Of a stretch of 64,000 nucleotides of DNA, positions 7,453-16,264 are shown one piece after another. Under the pieces are notes generated by a model. It was given only the letters and a program-made list of their open reading frames with translations. It had not been told where the DNA came from and searched no databases. The stretch is taken from positions 1 to 64,000 of the forward strand of contig NZ_FODY01000017.1 of the NCBI RefSeq assembly GCF_900110485.1, in the 5' to 3' direction. Source of the stretch: Propionispora vibrioides. GTDB taxonomy: Bacteria > Bacillota > Negativicutes > Propionisporales > Propionisporaceae. Each line of letters begins with the position of its first letter. The first letter of the stretch is position 1. A program made the position numbers and the translations under genes.

Positions 7453-8886
7453 ATGAGATATACCTTACCGGACAACTTTAAAATGGGGGCTTCGGCCGCA
7501 GCCTGGCAGACGGAAGGCTGGGCCGGGAAACGGGAGGGACAGGATTCGCTGATTGATATGGCGTACAAACAGTTTCCCGACCGCTGGCATGAAGGCTATG
7601 GACCGACGATGGCAACCGATTTTTACCATCGGTATGCCGAGGACTGCGCGCTGATGAAGGAGCTGGGAATGACAACTTACCGGACTTCCATCGACTGGTC
7701 GCGGTTTATCCTGAACTATGAAACCGGGGAAGTGAATCAGGGAGCTGCCGATTATTATAGCAATGTGGTTGATGAATTAATTAGTAACGGAATAGAACCG
7801 ATGATCTGCCTGGAGCACTGGGAACTGCCCTATTCGTTGTTTGAAAAGTATGGCGGCTGGCGGTCGCGAACGGTGGTTGACTGCTATGTGCGCTATGCGG
7901 AGGCGGTTTTCCGGCTGCTCGGGGCTAGAGTGAAATACTGGTTTACTTTCAACGAGCCGATAGTCTTTCCCTGGCTGGGTATCATGGACGGCGTGTGGTA
8001 CCCTTATACCTGTGATACAGGGGAAGCCATGCAGTGGAACTACCATAAGGTGCTGGCCAACGCCCTGGCCGTGAAGCTGTATCACGGCGGCGATTACGGC
8101 TACCGGGAAGGCGGGCGGATCGGCATCATTCTGAACGCCGCGCCGGTGTATCCCCGTTCGCAATCGGCAGATGACCGTAAAGCTACCGCTATGTGCGATT
8201 TGTTTTACAACCGGCTGTATACTGATCCCTGCATTAAGGGAGAATTCCCGGCGGAGTATTTTTCCCTGCTGGAGCAGCATGGTTGCCGGCTTGTTTATGA
8301 CGAGGCGGATTTAGCGGTGATCCGGGATAATACCATTGATGTGATGGGGCTTAATTATTACACGCCGCACCGGGTGAAAGCCAGAAGTTCAGCCTGGAAT
8401 CCGGACGTAGCCTTCCATCCCCATTATTATTTTGAAAATCATGAATTGCAAGGCAAGAAGATGAATCCCCACCGCGGCTGGGAGATTTACGCCAAGGGCT
8501 TGTATGACTTTGCTATGCTGTTAAAAGAGGAATATAACAATCTTCCCTGGCTGGTGACGGAAAACGGCATGGGGGTAGCCGAGGAGTGGAAATATAAGAA
8601 CCCGGACGGTGTCATTCAGGACGACTATCGTATTGATTTTGTCGCCGACCACTTGCGGTGGCTGCTAAAGGCGGTTGAGGAGGGCAGCAACTGCCTGGGG
8701 TATTTGATGTGGAACTTTACCGACAATGTTTCGCCCTACAATGCCTTTAAGAACCGGTACGGCTACGTGGAAATCGATCTGGATAACCAGCGCCAGCGGC
8801 GGTTGAAGAAATCCGCCTATTGGTTCCAGCAGGTGGTACAACAGGGTTATTTTGAGTATGACGGGTTTGAACCGCAGTACAAGTAA
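7453..8886 (+). CDS. GH1 6-phospho-beta-glucosidase
   Basis: 477 aa, GH1 length. Acid/base Glu in TFNEP (FTFNEPIVFP) and nucleophile Glu in VTENGMG are present. Near the C-terminus SPYNAFKNRYGYV has the Ser/Lys/Tyr pattern that binds the 6-phosphate in phospho-glycosidases. It hydrolyses the phosphorylated beta-glucoside brought in by the PTS in the cytoplasm. ATG 7453 starts MRYTLPDNF, as expected for GH1; GGAGGAG lies 12 nt upstream, and in-frame GTG 7444 is an alternative. Fifth gene of the sigma-54 operon. Confidence 0.92.
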   Translation: MRYTLPDNFKMGASAAAWQTEGWAGKREGQDSLIDMAYKQFPDRWHEGYGPTMATDFYHRYAEDCALMKELGMTTYRTSIDWSRFILNYETGEVNQGAADYYSNVVDELISNGIEPMICLEHWELPYSLFEKYGGWRSRTVVDCYVRYAEAVFRLLGARVKYWFTFNEPIVFPWLGIMDGVWYPYTCDTGEAMQWNYHKVLANALAVKLYHGGDYGYREGGRIGIILNAAPVYPRSQSADDRKATAMCDLFYNRLYTDPCIKGEFPAEYFSLLEQHGCRLVYDEADLAVIRDNTIDVMGLNYYTPHRVKARSSAWNPDVAFHPHYYFENHELQGKKMNPHRGWEIYAKGLYDFAMLLKEEYNNLPWLVTENGMGVAEEWKYKNPDGVIQDDYRIDFVADHLRWLLKAVEEGSNCLGYLMWNFTDNVSPYNAFKNRYGYVEIDLDNQRQRRLKKSAYWFQQVVQQGYFEYDGFEPQYK

Positions 8887-8938
8887 CCCGCTTGCGCCAT
8901 GGCCGGCGTAAAGAAAAACCAACGAAAGGGGGAGAACA

Positions 8939-10264
8939 ATGTACGGAAAAACTATCGTTATTCTGGGTTTAAGTCTGCTTCTGTCATTATGTGGCAGCGG
9001 CGGCGGGCTGGTGACCGCAGCCAAGCCAACGTCGCCTTCTTACCGGACGGTTACGGAAATCTACGATTGGGGGGCCGGCATTTCCAAATTAATTGTTGAT
9101 TTAGGCGTGACTGTCAGCCGGGAGTCGGTTGCTAAGGACACCTTCCGGGTGCAGGTGGTAAGAACAGAAAACCGCCCGAATACCCGGCTGCTGGGCGAGG
9201 CGGCCGGCGACCGCGAGGTGGTTCGGGCCTATGTGGCCGACCAGGCAGGGCAGGCGGTTAATAACGGCCGCTATGTGGTTTTGGAAATGAAAGTCGGACC
9301 GGACGTGACCCTGGGGTCACCGCTTAATTTCAGTCTGGAAACCAACTTTAATGCGTGGGTTTCCTGTGAGTATACCATTACGCAGCAGAAGACTATTCCG
9401 GCGGCGGCAGGAACGCTGTCCGGTCTGGTTATCCGCAACTACGCGGGAGGCAGCAGAACGCTTGTCGATACGTTTACCATGGGGAAGGCGGCTTATGAGG
9501 GGATTACGCTGAATTATGCCAGCTACACGCCGCCCAAGGACGGAAAGAAGAAGCCACTCATTATTTGGCTGCATGGTATGGGCGAGGGAGGAACGGACCC
9601 CAGTCTGCCGATTGCGGCCAATAAGGCGGATCATTTTGCCAGCCAGAAACTGCAAGCCTATTTTGGCGGCGCCTATGTGCTGGTGCCCCAGACGCCAACC
9701 TTCTGGATGGACGGTTTCCAGGGCTTTGGTGATGGCACCTCCAAATACGAAAAGGCACTTATGGCTATGATCCGGAAGTATGTGGCCGCCAACCGGGATA
9801 TTGATACCAACCGGATTTACCTTGGCGGTGATTCCAACGGTGGGTATATGACCATGCTGTTGGTCCGCGATTATCCGGAGTATTTTGCGGCGGCTTTTCC
9901 AACCTGTGAAGCGTTAAGAGATAGTCTGATTACCGCTGCGGACATCCAAAAGATGAAAAACGTGCCGCTTTGGTTTACTGCAGCGAAGACGGATAAGGTA
10001 GTACCGCCCGGCGAATATGTTATTGCCACTTACCGGCGGTTGCTGGAAGCCGGTGCGCCGGATGTTCACCTATCCCTGTTTGAGGATGTGCGCGATACAA
10101 CCGGGTTATATAAAAATGCCGATGGCACGCCTTATGAATACAACGGGCATTGGTCCTGGATCTATGTGTATAACAATCAATGCACCGCGACCATTGACGG
10201 CCAGCAGCTTGCACTGATGGAATGGCTGGCTCGGCAGTCGCTGACCACTCGCAGGTCAAATTAA
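8939..10264 (+). CDS. Secreted alpha/beta-hydrolase esterase
   Basis: 441 aa with an N-terminal hydrophobic signal (about 1-28), a beta-rich N-terminal part (about 35-180) and a C-terminal alpha/beta-hydrolase domain. Visible there: oxyanion-hole WLHGMGEGG, nucleophile elbow GGDSNGG, the acid in KTDKVVPP and the final His in NGHWSW. This resembles bacterial EstA/feruloyl-esterase type enzymes of the PHB-depolymerase-like group. Last gene of the PTS operon, 52 bp after GH1, SD AAAGGGGGAG. It may remove ester groups from plant beta-glucosides or oligosaccharides outside the cytoplasm; the substrate is inferred from context only. Confidence 0.8.
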   Translation: MYGKTIVILGLSLLLSLCGSGGGLVTAAKPTSPSYRTVTEIYDWGAGISKLIVDLGVTVSRESVAKDTFRVQVVRTENRPNTRLLGEAAGDREVVRAYVADQAGQAVNNGRYVVLEMKVGPDVTLGSPLNFSLETNFNAWVSCEYTITQQKTIPAAAGTLSGLVIRNYAGGSRTLVDTFTMGKAAYEGITLNYASYTPPKDGKKKPLIIWLHGMGEGGTDPSLPIAANKADHFASQKLQAYFGGAYVLVPQTPTFWMDGFQGFGDGTSKYEKALMAMIRKYVAANRDIDTNRIYLGGDSNGGYMTMLLVRDYPEYFAAAFPTCEALRDSLITAADIQKMKNVPLWFTAAKTDKVVPPGEYVIATYRRLLEAGAPDVHLSLFEDVRDTTGLYKNADGTPYEYNGHWSWIYVYNNQCTATIDGQQLALMEWLARQSLTTRRSN

Positions 10265-10274
10265 CAAGGATAGG

Positions 10275-10317
10275 AAAACCCCGTTTTCAAGCCATAAGGC
10301 AAGGAAACGGGGTTTTT
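10275..10317 (+). terminator. Terminator of the PTS operon
   Basis: Stem AAAACCCCGTTT / AAACGGGGTTTTT, loop of about 16 nt. It follows the esterase stop by 10 bp. Confidence 0.9.
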
Positions 10318-10319
10318 CC

Positions 10320-10695
10320 ATACTTCACAATGTAAGCCGGTGATTAGTTTACGGGGACTAATTTACCTTTTAGTGAGACTGTTTTATGTTCCAGCCATTT
10401 GCTGGCGGCTTTCTCTTCGGTGTAATGATATGGTAAATAATAATATAAAAATCAAAGATAATTTTAAAATGTTTTTCTCATTCGATTATTTTCCGCATCT
10501 ACTAATTTCTGCAAAAACGTTAGCCAAAAGTATTCTTACCTGTAAGTATAGTGTTCCTTGTTGCAATACTGTTACAATTTATTTATAGAACCGATTAGTT
10601 TTGGCCGGAAAACAATTAGTGGAGATTGGACAGCCGGTGGCACGGGGAACAGTCACGGAGGATGGCTTGCCTCGGCTAGCAATAAGTTCAAATAA
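10320..10695. other. Intergenic, nothing recognised
   Basis: AT-rich centre (10430-10590). An 82-codon frame at 10340-10588 has no SD, no recognisable domain and odd composition. Probably non-coding. Confidence 0.5.
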
Positions 10696-10696
10696 T

Positions 10697-10733
10697 AAAA
10701 AAGGGACTGTCTTGGTGCGACAATCCCTTTTTA
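10697..10733 (-). terminator. Terminator of the GH4 gene
   Basis: Stem AAAAAGGGA-TGTC / GACA-TCCCTTTTT with a T run on either strand. It lies 6 bp after the minus-strand GH4 stop. Confidence 0.85.
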
Positions 10734-10739
10734 AGGATA

Positions 10740-12068
10740 TTATTTATTGGCGAAATAGTCCTTAAACTGCGGCAGGTAGTCTTTATTGGCCTCCAGCATT
10801 TCATCCAGCAGCAGCTTGGCGGCTGTGTCGGACGCGATCAGCGGATTGATGGTCAGTGCCAGCAGGGCGGTGCTGTAGTCGCCGCTGACGGCGGCGTCGA
10901 TGGTGACGCGTTCAAAGGATTTGATCTGCTGGACCAGACCGTTGGCCTGTACAGGCAGCTCGCCCATGGTCAGCGGCTTAGGACCGCTTTTGGTGATGAC
11001 CGAGCTGACTTCGACAATCGAGTCGGACGCGATGCCGCTGATGGCGCCGCGGTTTACCGTGTCGACAGGCTGGATGTCATGCTTGTCATTGTAAATGGAG
11101 CTGATCAGACGGCAGGCGGCATCGCTGTAGTAAGCGCCGCCCCGTTTTTCCAGTTGGGGCGGTTTGGTTTTTAACTCCGGGTCTTTATATAGTTCGAACA
11201 ATTGATTTTCCAGCTGTTTGACCAGCTCGGCCCGGGTTTCGCCTTTAGTGAACTCTTCCAGCTCGGTAGCCAGCATTTCATCCTTTTTGAAATAGTAGCG
11301 GTGATAAGGGCAGGGAATGATGTCCAGACCGGTGATAAATTCGGGAATCCATTTGATGTTGATGATGTTTTTGACTACTTCGCCCAACTCGCCGGAGGCA
11401 ATGCGTTCAATTACTTTCCTGGTTACATCTACCCCGTCGGCGTAGACATGAAGACCGAATACCATGTGGTTAAGACCGGCAAAATCAATCCGCAGCCGGC
11501 TTTGATCAATTTCCAGCAACTTGGCGATGGCCATTTCCATGCCGATAGGCACGTTGCATAAGCCGATGACCTTTTTATTCTTGCCGTAGCGGGCTACCGC
11601 CTCGGTTACCATACCCGAGGGATTGGTGAAATTGATCAGCCAGGCCTGCGGACAGAGCTCGGCCATGTCCCGGTCAATATCCAGAATGACCGGAATAGTC
11701 CGCAGGGCCTTCAAAAAGCCGCCGGCCCCATTGGTTTCCTGGCCGATGTAGCCGTGACTCAGCGGAATGCGCTCGTCACGAATGCGGGCATCCAGCAAGC
11801 CCACCCGGAGCTGGGTCGTGACAAAGTCGGCGTCCGGCAGGGCCTCACGGCGGTCCAGGGTAGTATGTATCCCGATGGGGACGCCGGCTTCCCGCACCAT
11901 GCGCCGGGCCAGTCCGGCGACGGTATCAAGTTTGTCTTTCCCCTCCGGAATATCCACCAGCCACAGTTCCCGCACTGGCAGTTCATCATACCGTTTGATA
12001 AAGCCTTCGACGATTTCCGGCGTATAGCTGGAACCGCCGCCGATGGTTACGATTTTCAGTCCCTTCAT
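10740..12068 (-). CDS. licH: GH4 6-phospho-beta-glucosidase
   Basis: 442 aa, GH4 family (NAD- and divalent-metal-dependent glycosidases acting by an oxidation-elimination route). N-terminal VTIGGGSSYTPEIVEG is the NAD-binding start; LCNVPIGMEM supplies the metal-site Cys and GLNHMVFGL the metal-site His region. Homologues such as LicH and CelF hydrolyse phosphorylated cellobiose or lichenan oligomers. It is divergent from the MocR-type regulator at 12188 across 119 bp, and a GH1 enzyme for the same kind of substrate is encoded just upstream, so the cell has two unrelated phospho-glucosidases here. Confidence 0.9.
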   Translation of the reverse strand: MKGLKIVTIGGGSSYTPEIVEGFIKRYDELPVRELWLVDIPEGKDKLDTVAGLARRMVREAGVPIGIHTTLDRREALPDADFVTTQLRVGLLDARIRDERIPLSHGYIGQETNGAGGFLKALRTIPVILDIDRDMAELCPQAWLINFTNPSGMVTEAVARYGKNKKVIGLCNVPIGMEMAIAKLLEIDQSRLRIDFAGLNHMVFGLHVYADGVDVTRKVIERIASGELGEVVKNIINIKWIPEFITGLDIIPCPYHRYYFKKDEMLATELEEFTKGETRAELVKQLENQLFELYKDPELKTKPPQLEKRGGAYYSDAACRLISSIYNDKHDIQPVDTVNRGAISGIASDSIVEVSSVITKSGPKPLTMGELPVQANGLVQQIKSFERVTIDAAVSGDYSTALLALTINPLIASDTAAKLLLDEMLEANKDYLPQFKDYFANK

Positions 12069-12149
12069 AGCAAAGCCACCTCACAATAAAAATTGTAGTT
12101 TCCGTGTCACTTTGATTATATAAGTGGAAAGTGGGGCCTACAATCATGT

Positions 12150-12172
12150 TATAATGAGATTGTACCGGTACA
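12150..12172 (+). promoter_or_regulatory. Promoter -10 with a 12-bp palindrome
   Basis: TATAAT at 12150-12155 is followed at 12161-12172 by the perfect palindrome TGTACCGGTACA, placed at the expected transcription start of the MocR-type gene. This is where an autorepressor would bind. The binding protein is not shown. Confidence 0.55.
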
Positions 12173-12187
12173 GTTGGAGGAGAAGCT

Positions 12188-13534
12188 ATGCCAGAATTAT
12201 ATACGTATATTGCCTTGGATATAGAAAAGCAGATTGCCGCCGGGGCTTACCCGAGGGGCCGGCGGCTGCCTTCCATCCGTGAGGTGGCGGATCGGTACGG
12301 TTGTTCCAAAGCCACGGCCATCAAGGCGTATGATACTTTGAAAAACAGGCATGTCATCTATTCGGTGCCCCAAAGCGGCTATTATGTGGTCGAGCATACG
12401 TTGATCAGTGAGGATATTGATCATTCAATGATTGATTTTTCCACAGGCAATCCGCTGATTGGGGCGGTACATATTCCTGATCTCAAACATTGCCTGGATC
12501 GCGCCGTAGATATCAGCAGGAATTACTCGCTCCGGCGGGATTTGCGGGGGACCTCGCCCCTGCGGGAACTGCTGCCGGGGTATTTAAGCGATTCTCAGGT
12601 GTTTACCGATCCCGGCCACATTTTTATTATGCAGGGAATACAGCAAACTTTAAGCCTGTTGACGGCCATGCCGTTCCCCAGCCGGAAGGATACCATCCTG
12701 ATTGAACAGCCCACCTATCGCTATTTTATGGAGTTTTTAAAACAGTCCGCGGTTCCGGTTGCCGGCATTAGCCGGGGAGAAAACGGCATTGATCTGAACC
12801 GGCTGGAACATATTTTTAAAACGGAAAGAATAAAATTTTTCTATACCGTGCCCCGCCATCATAATCCTACCGGCGGCATTTATCCGGCGGAGCAGCGCAA
12901 AAGGATTGCTGAACTGGCGGCCAAATACGATGTATATATCGTCGAGGATGACTATTTTGGCGATGTGGCGCCTGATGCCCGCTATGATCCGATCTATGCC
13001 TACGGTGATCATCACCACCATGTTTTCCTGCGAAGTTTTTCGAAAATCATTCCCTGGTTCCGTATCGGCATTACGGTGCTGCCCACGCCGCTGCTCAAAG
13101 GGTTTGAAACCTGGATGTGGCACTCCTATTACCGGTCTTACTTTTCGGCGTCCCTGGTATCGCAGGCCACCTTGGATGTCTATATCCGCAGCAAGCTGCT
13201 GCATAAGCATGTCCGGGCTATCGAAAAAGAACTGGCCGGCCGTCTCAGGGCGGTAGCGGAGCACCGGTCGGCACTGCAGGAATGCGCGGTGCACTTTACA
13301 CCTCACCCGGGCTGCTTTTATTTGTATCTGGCTTTACCGGCGCGGGTGCCGGAAACCCGTCTGATCAATGCCCTGCGCAGCCACGGTGTGCTGGTTACGC
13401 CGGGCTACTATTACTACAGCAGCCGAACTTTCTATGAACCGGGCATCCGGATCAGCCTGGCCCGCACCGCGCCTGAAGACATTCACCGGGGCCTGGAGAT
13501 TATCCGCCGTGAGGTGAGAAAGTTTCTGGGTTAA
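12188..13534 (+). CDS. MocR-family (GntR/aminotransferase) regulator
   Basis: 448 aa. N-terminal GntR winged helix (about 1-70: RRLPSIREVADRYGCSKATAIKAYDTL), then a fold-type I aminotransferase domain with VEDDYFGD (Asp/Tyr contacting PLP) and SFSKIIPWFRIG, whose Lys would hold PLP. Such proteins are transcription factors that sense PLP or amino compounds. SD GGAGGAG precedes the ATG. It is divergent from the GH4 gene and followed 115 bp later by the PII gene. The regulated pathway is not clear; either neighbour may be a target, or only itself through the palindrome at 12161. Confidence 0.88.
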   Translation: MPELYTYIALDIEKQIAAGAYPRGRRLPSIREVADRYGCSKATAIKAYDTLKNRHVIYSVPQSGYYVVEHTLISEDIDHSMIDFSTGNPLIGAVHIPDLKHCLDRAVDISRNYSLRRDLRGTSPLRELLPGYLSDSQVFTDPGHIFIMQGIQQTLSLLTAMPFPSRKDTILIEQPTYRYFMEFLKQSAVPVAGISRGENGIDLNRLEHIFKTERIKFFYTVPRHHNPTGGIYPAEQRKRIAELAAKYDVYIVEDDYFGDVAPDARYDPIYAYGDHHHHVFLRSFSKIIPWFRIGITVLPTPLLKGFETWMWHSYYRSYFSASLVSQATLDVYIRSKLLHKHVRAIEKELAGRLRAVAEHRSALQECAVHFTPHPGCFYLYLALPARVPETRLINALRSHGVLVTPGYYYYSSRTFYEPGIRISLARTAPEDIHRGLEIIRREVRKFLG

Positions 13535-13648
13535 ACAGCAGAAAATCTAGGCAAAGTGTCTGTTAATTTGGGTGCAAAGACCGGCCGGATGCTTTATAAT
13601 AGTCTTACCATATTGTAATCAATTCGTTCAAATGAGGAGAGGAAAGCG

Positions 13649-14008
13649 ATGCGGAAACTGACCAAGATAGACATTATCACCCGTCCGGAAAAACTGGAGG
13701 AGTTGAAGGATGCCTTAAATGCCATCGGGGTGGCCGGTATGACGGTGACCCAGGTCTATGGCTGCGGTCTGTCCAAGGGGCATAAGGAAGTATATCGTGG
13801 CCGGGAAGTGACTATCAACCTGGTGCCAAAAGTCAAGGTGGAAACGGTGGTTTGCGAAGTTCCGGTGGAAAAGGTGCTGGAAGCCGCCAAACAGGCTTGC
13901 TTCACGGGGCAGATCGGCGACGGGAAGATTTTTGTGTATTCGCTGGAAAATGCGGTCAGAATCCGTACCGGCGAAGAAGGCGATATTGCTATTATCGATC
14001 CGGAATAA
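13649..14008 (+). CDS. glnK: PII nitrogen-regulatory protein
   Basis: 119 aa trimeric signal protein that reads ATP/ADP and 2-oxoglutarate. The T-loop is GHKEVYRGREVTI: Tyr49 (Tyr46 of E. coli GlnB) is kept, but the position of the uridylylated Tyr51 is Val54. The C-terminal GQIGDGKIFV box is intact. SD GAGGAGAGG lies before the ATG, and a TATAAT at about 13596 is a candidate -10. No amtB gene is next to it, unusual for glnK, so the partner is unknown. Loss of Tyr51 suits a Firmicute without a GlnD-type uridylyltransferase. Confidence 0.9.
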   Translation: MRKLTKIDIITRPEKLEELKDALNAIGVAGMTVTQVYGCGLSKGHKEVYRGREVTINLVPKVKVETVVCEVPVEKVLEAAKQACFTGQIGDGKIFVYSLENAVRIRTGEEGDIAIIDPE

Positions 14009-14027
14009 GCGGCAAAACCGATGAACA

Positions 14028-14060
14028 AGCCGGAGCTGGGGCAACCTGGCTCTTTTTTTT
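14028..14060 (+). terminator. Probable terminator after glnK
   Basis: Imperfect hairpin GAGC...GGCTC followed by nine T, 20-50 bp after the PII stop. Confidence 0.6.
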
Positions 14061-14207
14061 TTGCCGTCAGGGTGGACAGAACTGGTGGACGAAGCTTTTG
14101 AGTAACGGAAAAGTGAAGGACTGCTGGAAAAATTGAATTTAATATAATTTTTTGAAATATCAGATAAACAAGCAGGAATTTTTCAGCGCAAGTCGAAATA
14201 TACTCTT

Positions 14208-14221
14208 TGTAAACGTTTACA
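14208..14221 (+). promoter_or_regulatory. LacI-family operator
   Basis: TGTAAACGTTTACA is a perfect 14-bp palindrome with the central CG typical of LacI-family operators, 30 bp before the rbsR start. It probably gives autoregulation of the whole rbs operon by RbsR. Confidence 0.85.
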
Positions 14222-14250
14222 GAAGCGGATGCCAAGGAAAGAGGAGCATT

Positions 14251-15285
14251 GTGTTGAAGACAGCAGATTCTGCCAATGGTAATGCAGCAACGATTAAAGA
14301 TGTGGCCCGTCAGGCCGGTGTATCGATAGCCACTGTTTCCCGCATCCTGAACGGCAGTGCCGGTGTGTCGCCTGCCTTGACTGAACGGGTGCAGCAAGCC
14401 GTCGATGCATTAGGCTATCAGCCCAATGCGGTGGCCCGGGCCTTGAAAGTGAAGGAGTCCCACAGTATCGGCCTGATTATACCGGATATTGAAAATCCCT
14501 TCTTTCCGGCACTGGTCAGAGGTGTGGAGGATATGGCGCGCAGCCATGATTATGCGGTGATTTTGTGCAACTCTGATGGCGTGGGAAGCGAGGAGGAGCG
14601 TTACATCCGGCTGCTGCACGGCAAACAGGTGGATGGCGTGATTTTCACCGGCGGTGCCAACAGCGATTCCAGCATGGAACTTTTGTCTTCGCTGCCGATT
14701 CCGACTGTCAGCCTGGACCGTCAGTCCAAGCGGGTGCATATGAGCTCGGTTGTGGTGGACAATGTATACGGGGCTGCGCTGGCCGTACGCCATTTGGTGG
14801 AATTAGGCGGCCGACGAATTGCCTTTATCGGCGGGTCGCCGCAATTGTCGGTCGCCGCCGAGCGGTTTAAGGGTTATGGCCAGGTGCTGGCTGAGTACGG
14901 ATTGCCCTTGGACGAAGGACTGATTTTACACGGCGATTTTACCTATGACAGCGGTTACCAGAATGCCTGGCTGCTGCTGGAGAAAGAGCGCGAGTTTGAC
15001 GCGGTGTTTGCTGCCAATGACATGATTGCCATTGGGGTTATTGAATGTCTGGCGGCCAGGGGAATCCGCGTTCCCCAGGATGTCCGGGTAGCCGGTTACG
15101 ACGATATTCGCCTGGCTGGCTGGTATAAGCCTGCGCTGACTACTGTACGGCAGCCCGTCTATGAAATGGGGCAGGAGGCAGTCAGACTGCTGCTTCATTT
15201 GCTGGGCAGCCCGACGCAGGATATGGTGGAGAAACGGTTTCGTCCCGAGTTGATTGTGCGGCAGTCGACAGGGGGGGACGAATAA
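14251..15285 (+). CDS. rbsR: Ribose operon repressor RbsR, LacI family
   Basis: About 344 aa. N-terminal HTH TIKDVARQAGVSIATVSRIL (about 15-35) with the hinge helix after it, then a periplasmic-binding-protein-like sensor domain (GLIIPDIENPFF..., FAANDMIAIGVIE). GTG 14251 is taken as start: GAGGAG lies 4 nt upstream, and TTG 14254 at 7 nt is equally possible. The longer frame from 14152 would put the operator inside the gene. It starts the operon rbsRKDACB and likely binds TGTAAACGTTTACA at 14208, released by ribose or a ribose phosphate. Confidence 0.9.
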   Translation: MLKTADSANGNAATIKDVARQAGVSIATVSRILNGSAGVSPALTERVQQAVDALGYQPNAVARALKVKESHSIGLIIPDIENPFFPALVRGVEDMARSHDYAVILCNSDGVGSEEERYIRLLHGKQVDGVIFTGGANSDSSMELLSSLPIPTVSLDRQSKRVHMSSVVVDNVYGAALAVRHLVELGGRRIAFIGGSPQLSVAAERFKGYGQVLAEYGLPLDEGLILHGDFTYDSGYQNAWLLLEKEREFDAVFAANDMIAIGVIECLAARGIRVPQDVRVAGYDDIRLAGWYKPALTTVRQPVYEMGQEAVRLLLHLLGSPTQDMVEKRFRPELIVRQSTGGDE

Positions 15286-15304
15286 AAAGGAGGAGAGCGA
15301 ATCG

Positions 15305-16264
15305 ATGACTGGCAGAATGAGAGGTTCGGTGCAGACTCGGCCTATCCTGGTGGTTGGCAGCCTGAACATGGATTTGGTGGCGACGGCCAAGCGCCTGCCG
15401 CAAAGCGGCGAGACGGTATTCGGGCAAAGTTTTGCAACCTTTCCGGGCGGCAAGGGGGCTAACCAGGCAGTAGCTGCCGGTAAACTGGGGGGCCGGGTGA
15501 TCATGGCCGGTTGTGTGGGCAGTGATGTGTTTGGCGAGGCGTTGTTACACAGCCTGACCGAGAGCGGCGTGACAAGCGCCTGTGTGCGGCAGGTGGCGGG
15601 AGCGACGGGGACGGCCCTAATCACGGTGGCTGAGAGCGGCGACAATATGATCGTGGTGGTGCCCGGTGCCAACGAATGCTGTGCGCCGCAGGATGTGGAT
15701 GCCGCCTTGGCTGTGCTGCCGGAACCAGGCATCCTGCTGGTGCAGCATGAGGTGCCGTCCGCTACGGTGGAATATGCCGTTCGAGCCGCTAAACAGACCG
15801 GCTGGACGGTTATCCTCAATCCGGCGCCGGCCCGGCCGTTGCCGGCCAAGCTGCTGTCCCTGGTGGATATCATTACCCCCAATGAGACGGAGGCCACGGC
15901 GTTGACCGGCCTGCCGGTAACCAATCCGGCTGATGCTAAATTGGCTGCCGGCCGGCTGCTGAAGCAAGGGGTCAAGCAGGTGATTATTACCATGGGAGCC
16001 CAGGGAGCTTTCTATATGACACCGGGAAGCGAGGCTGTTATACCGCCGATTGCGGTGACGGCTGTCGATACAACAGCGGCCGGGGACGCTTATACCGGCG
16101 CGCTGGCCGCCGCCTTGGGGGAAGGCCAGGCTATGCCGGAAGCTTTGCGTTTTGCCGCGGTGGCGGCGGGTTTGGCAGTGACGCGGCCGGGGGCGCAGGC
16201 AGCCTTGCCCTGGCGCGGCGAAGTCGACCGTTATTTGGAGGATAAGGAGAGAACATTGGTATGA
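15305..16264 (+). CDS. rbsK: Ribokinase
   Basis: About 319 aa PfkB-family kinase making ribose 5-phosphate with ATP in the cytoplasm. The N-terminal VVGSLNMDLV and GGKGANQAVAAGKLGG boxes bind the sugar; VDTTAAGDAYTGALAAAL is the second PfkB signature with the catalytic Asp and anion hole. ATG 15305 is 8 nt after AAAAGGAGGAGAG. It ends in an ATGA overlap with rbsD. Length is normal. Confidence 0.94.
   Translation: MTGRMRGSVQTRPILVVGSLNMDLVATAKRLPQSGETVFGQSFATFPGGKGANQAVAAGKLGGRVIMAGCVGSDVFGEALLHSLTESGVTSACVRQVAGATGTALITVAESGDNMIVVVPGANECCAPQDVDAALAVLPEPGILLVQHEVPSATVEYAVRAAKQTGWTVILNPAPARPLPAKLLSLVDIITPNETEATALTGLPVTNPADAKLAAGRLLKQGVKQVIITMGAQGAFYMTPGSEAVIPPIAVTAVDTTAAGDAYTGALAAALGEGQAMPEALRFAAVAAGLAVTRPGAQAALPWRGEVDRYLEDKERTLV

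Noticed and set aside
10340-10588. 82-codon frame in the gap after the PTS operon
   Set aside because: No SD, no domain, odd composition in an AT-rich gap.
14926-15993. 355-codon minus-strand frame over rbsR and rbsK
   Set aside because: Opposite two well-recognised genes; composition is that of a shadow frame.
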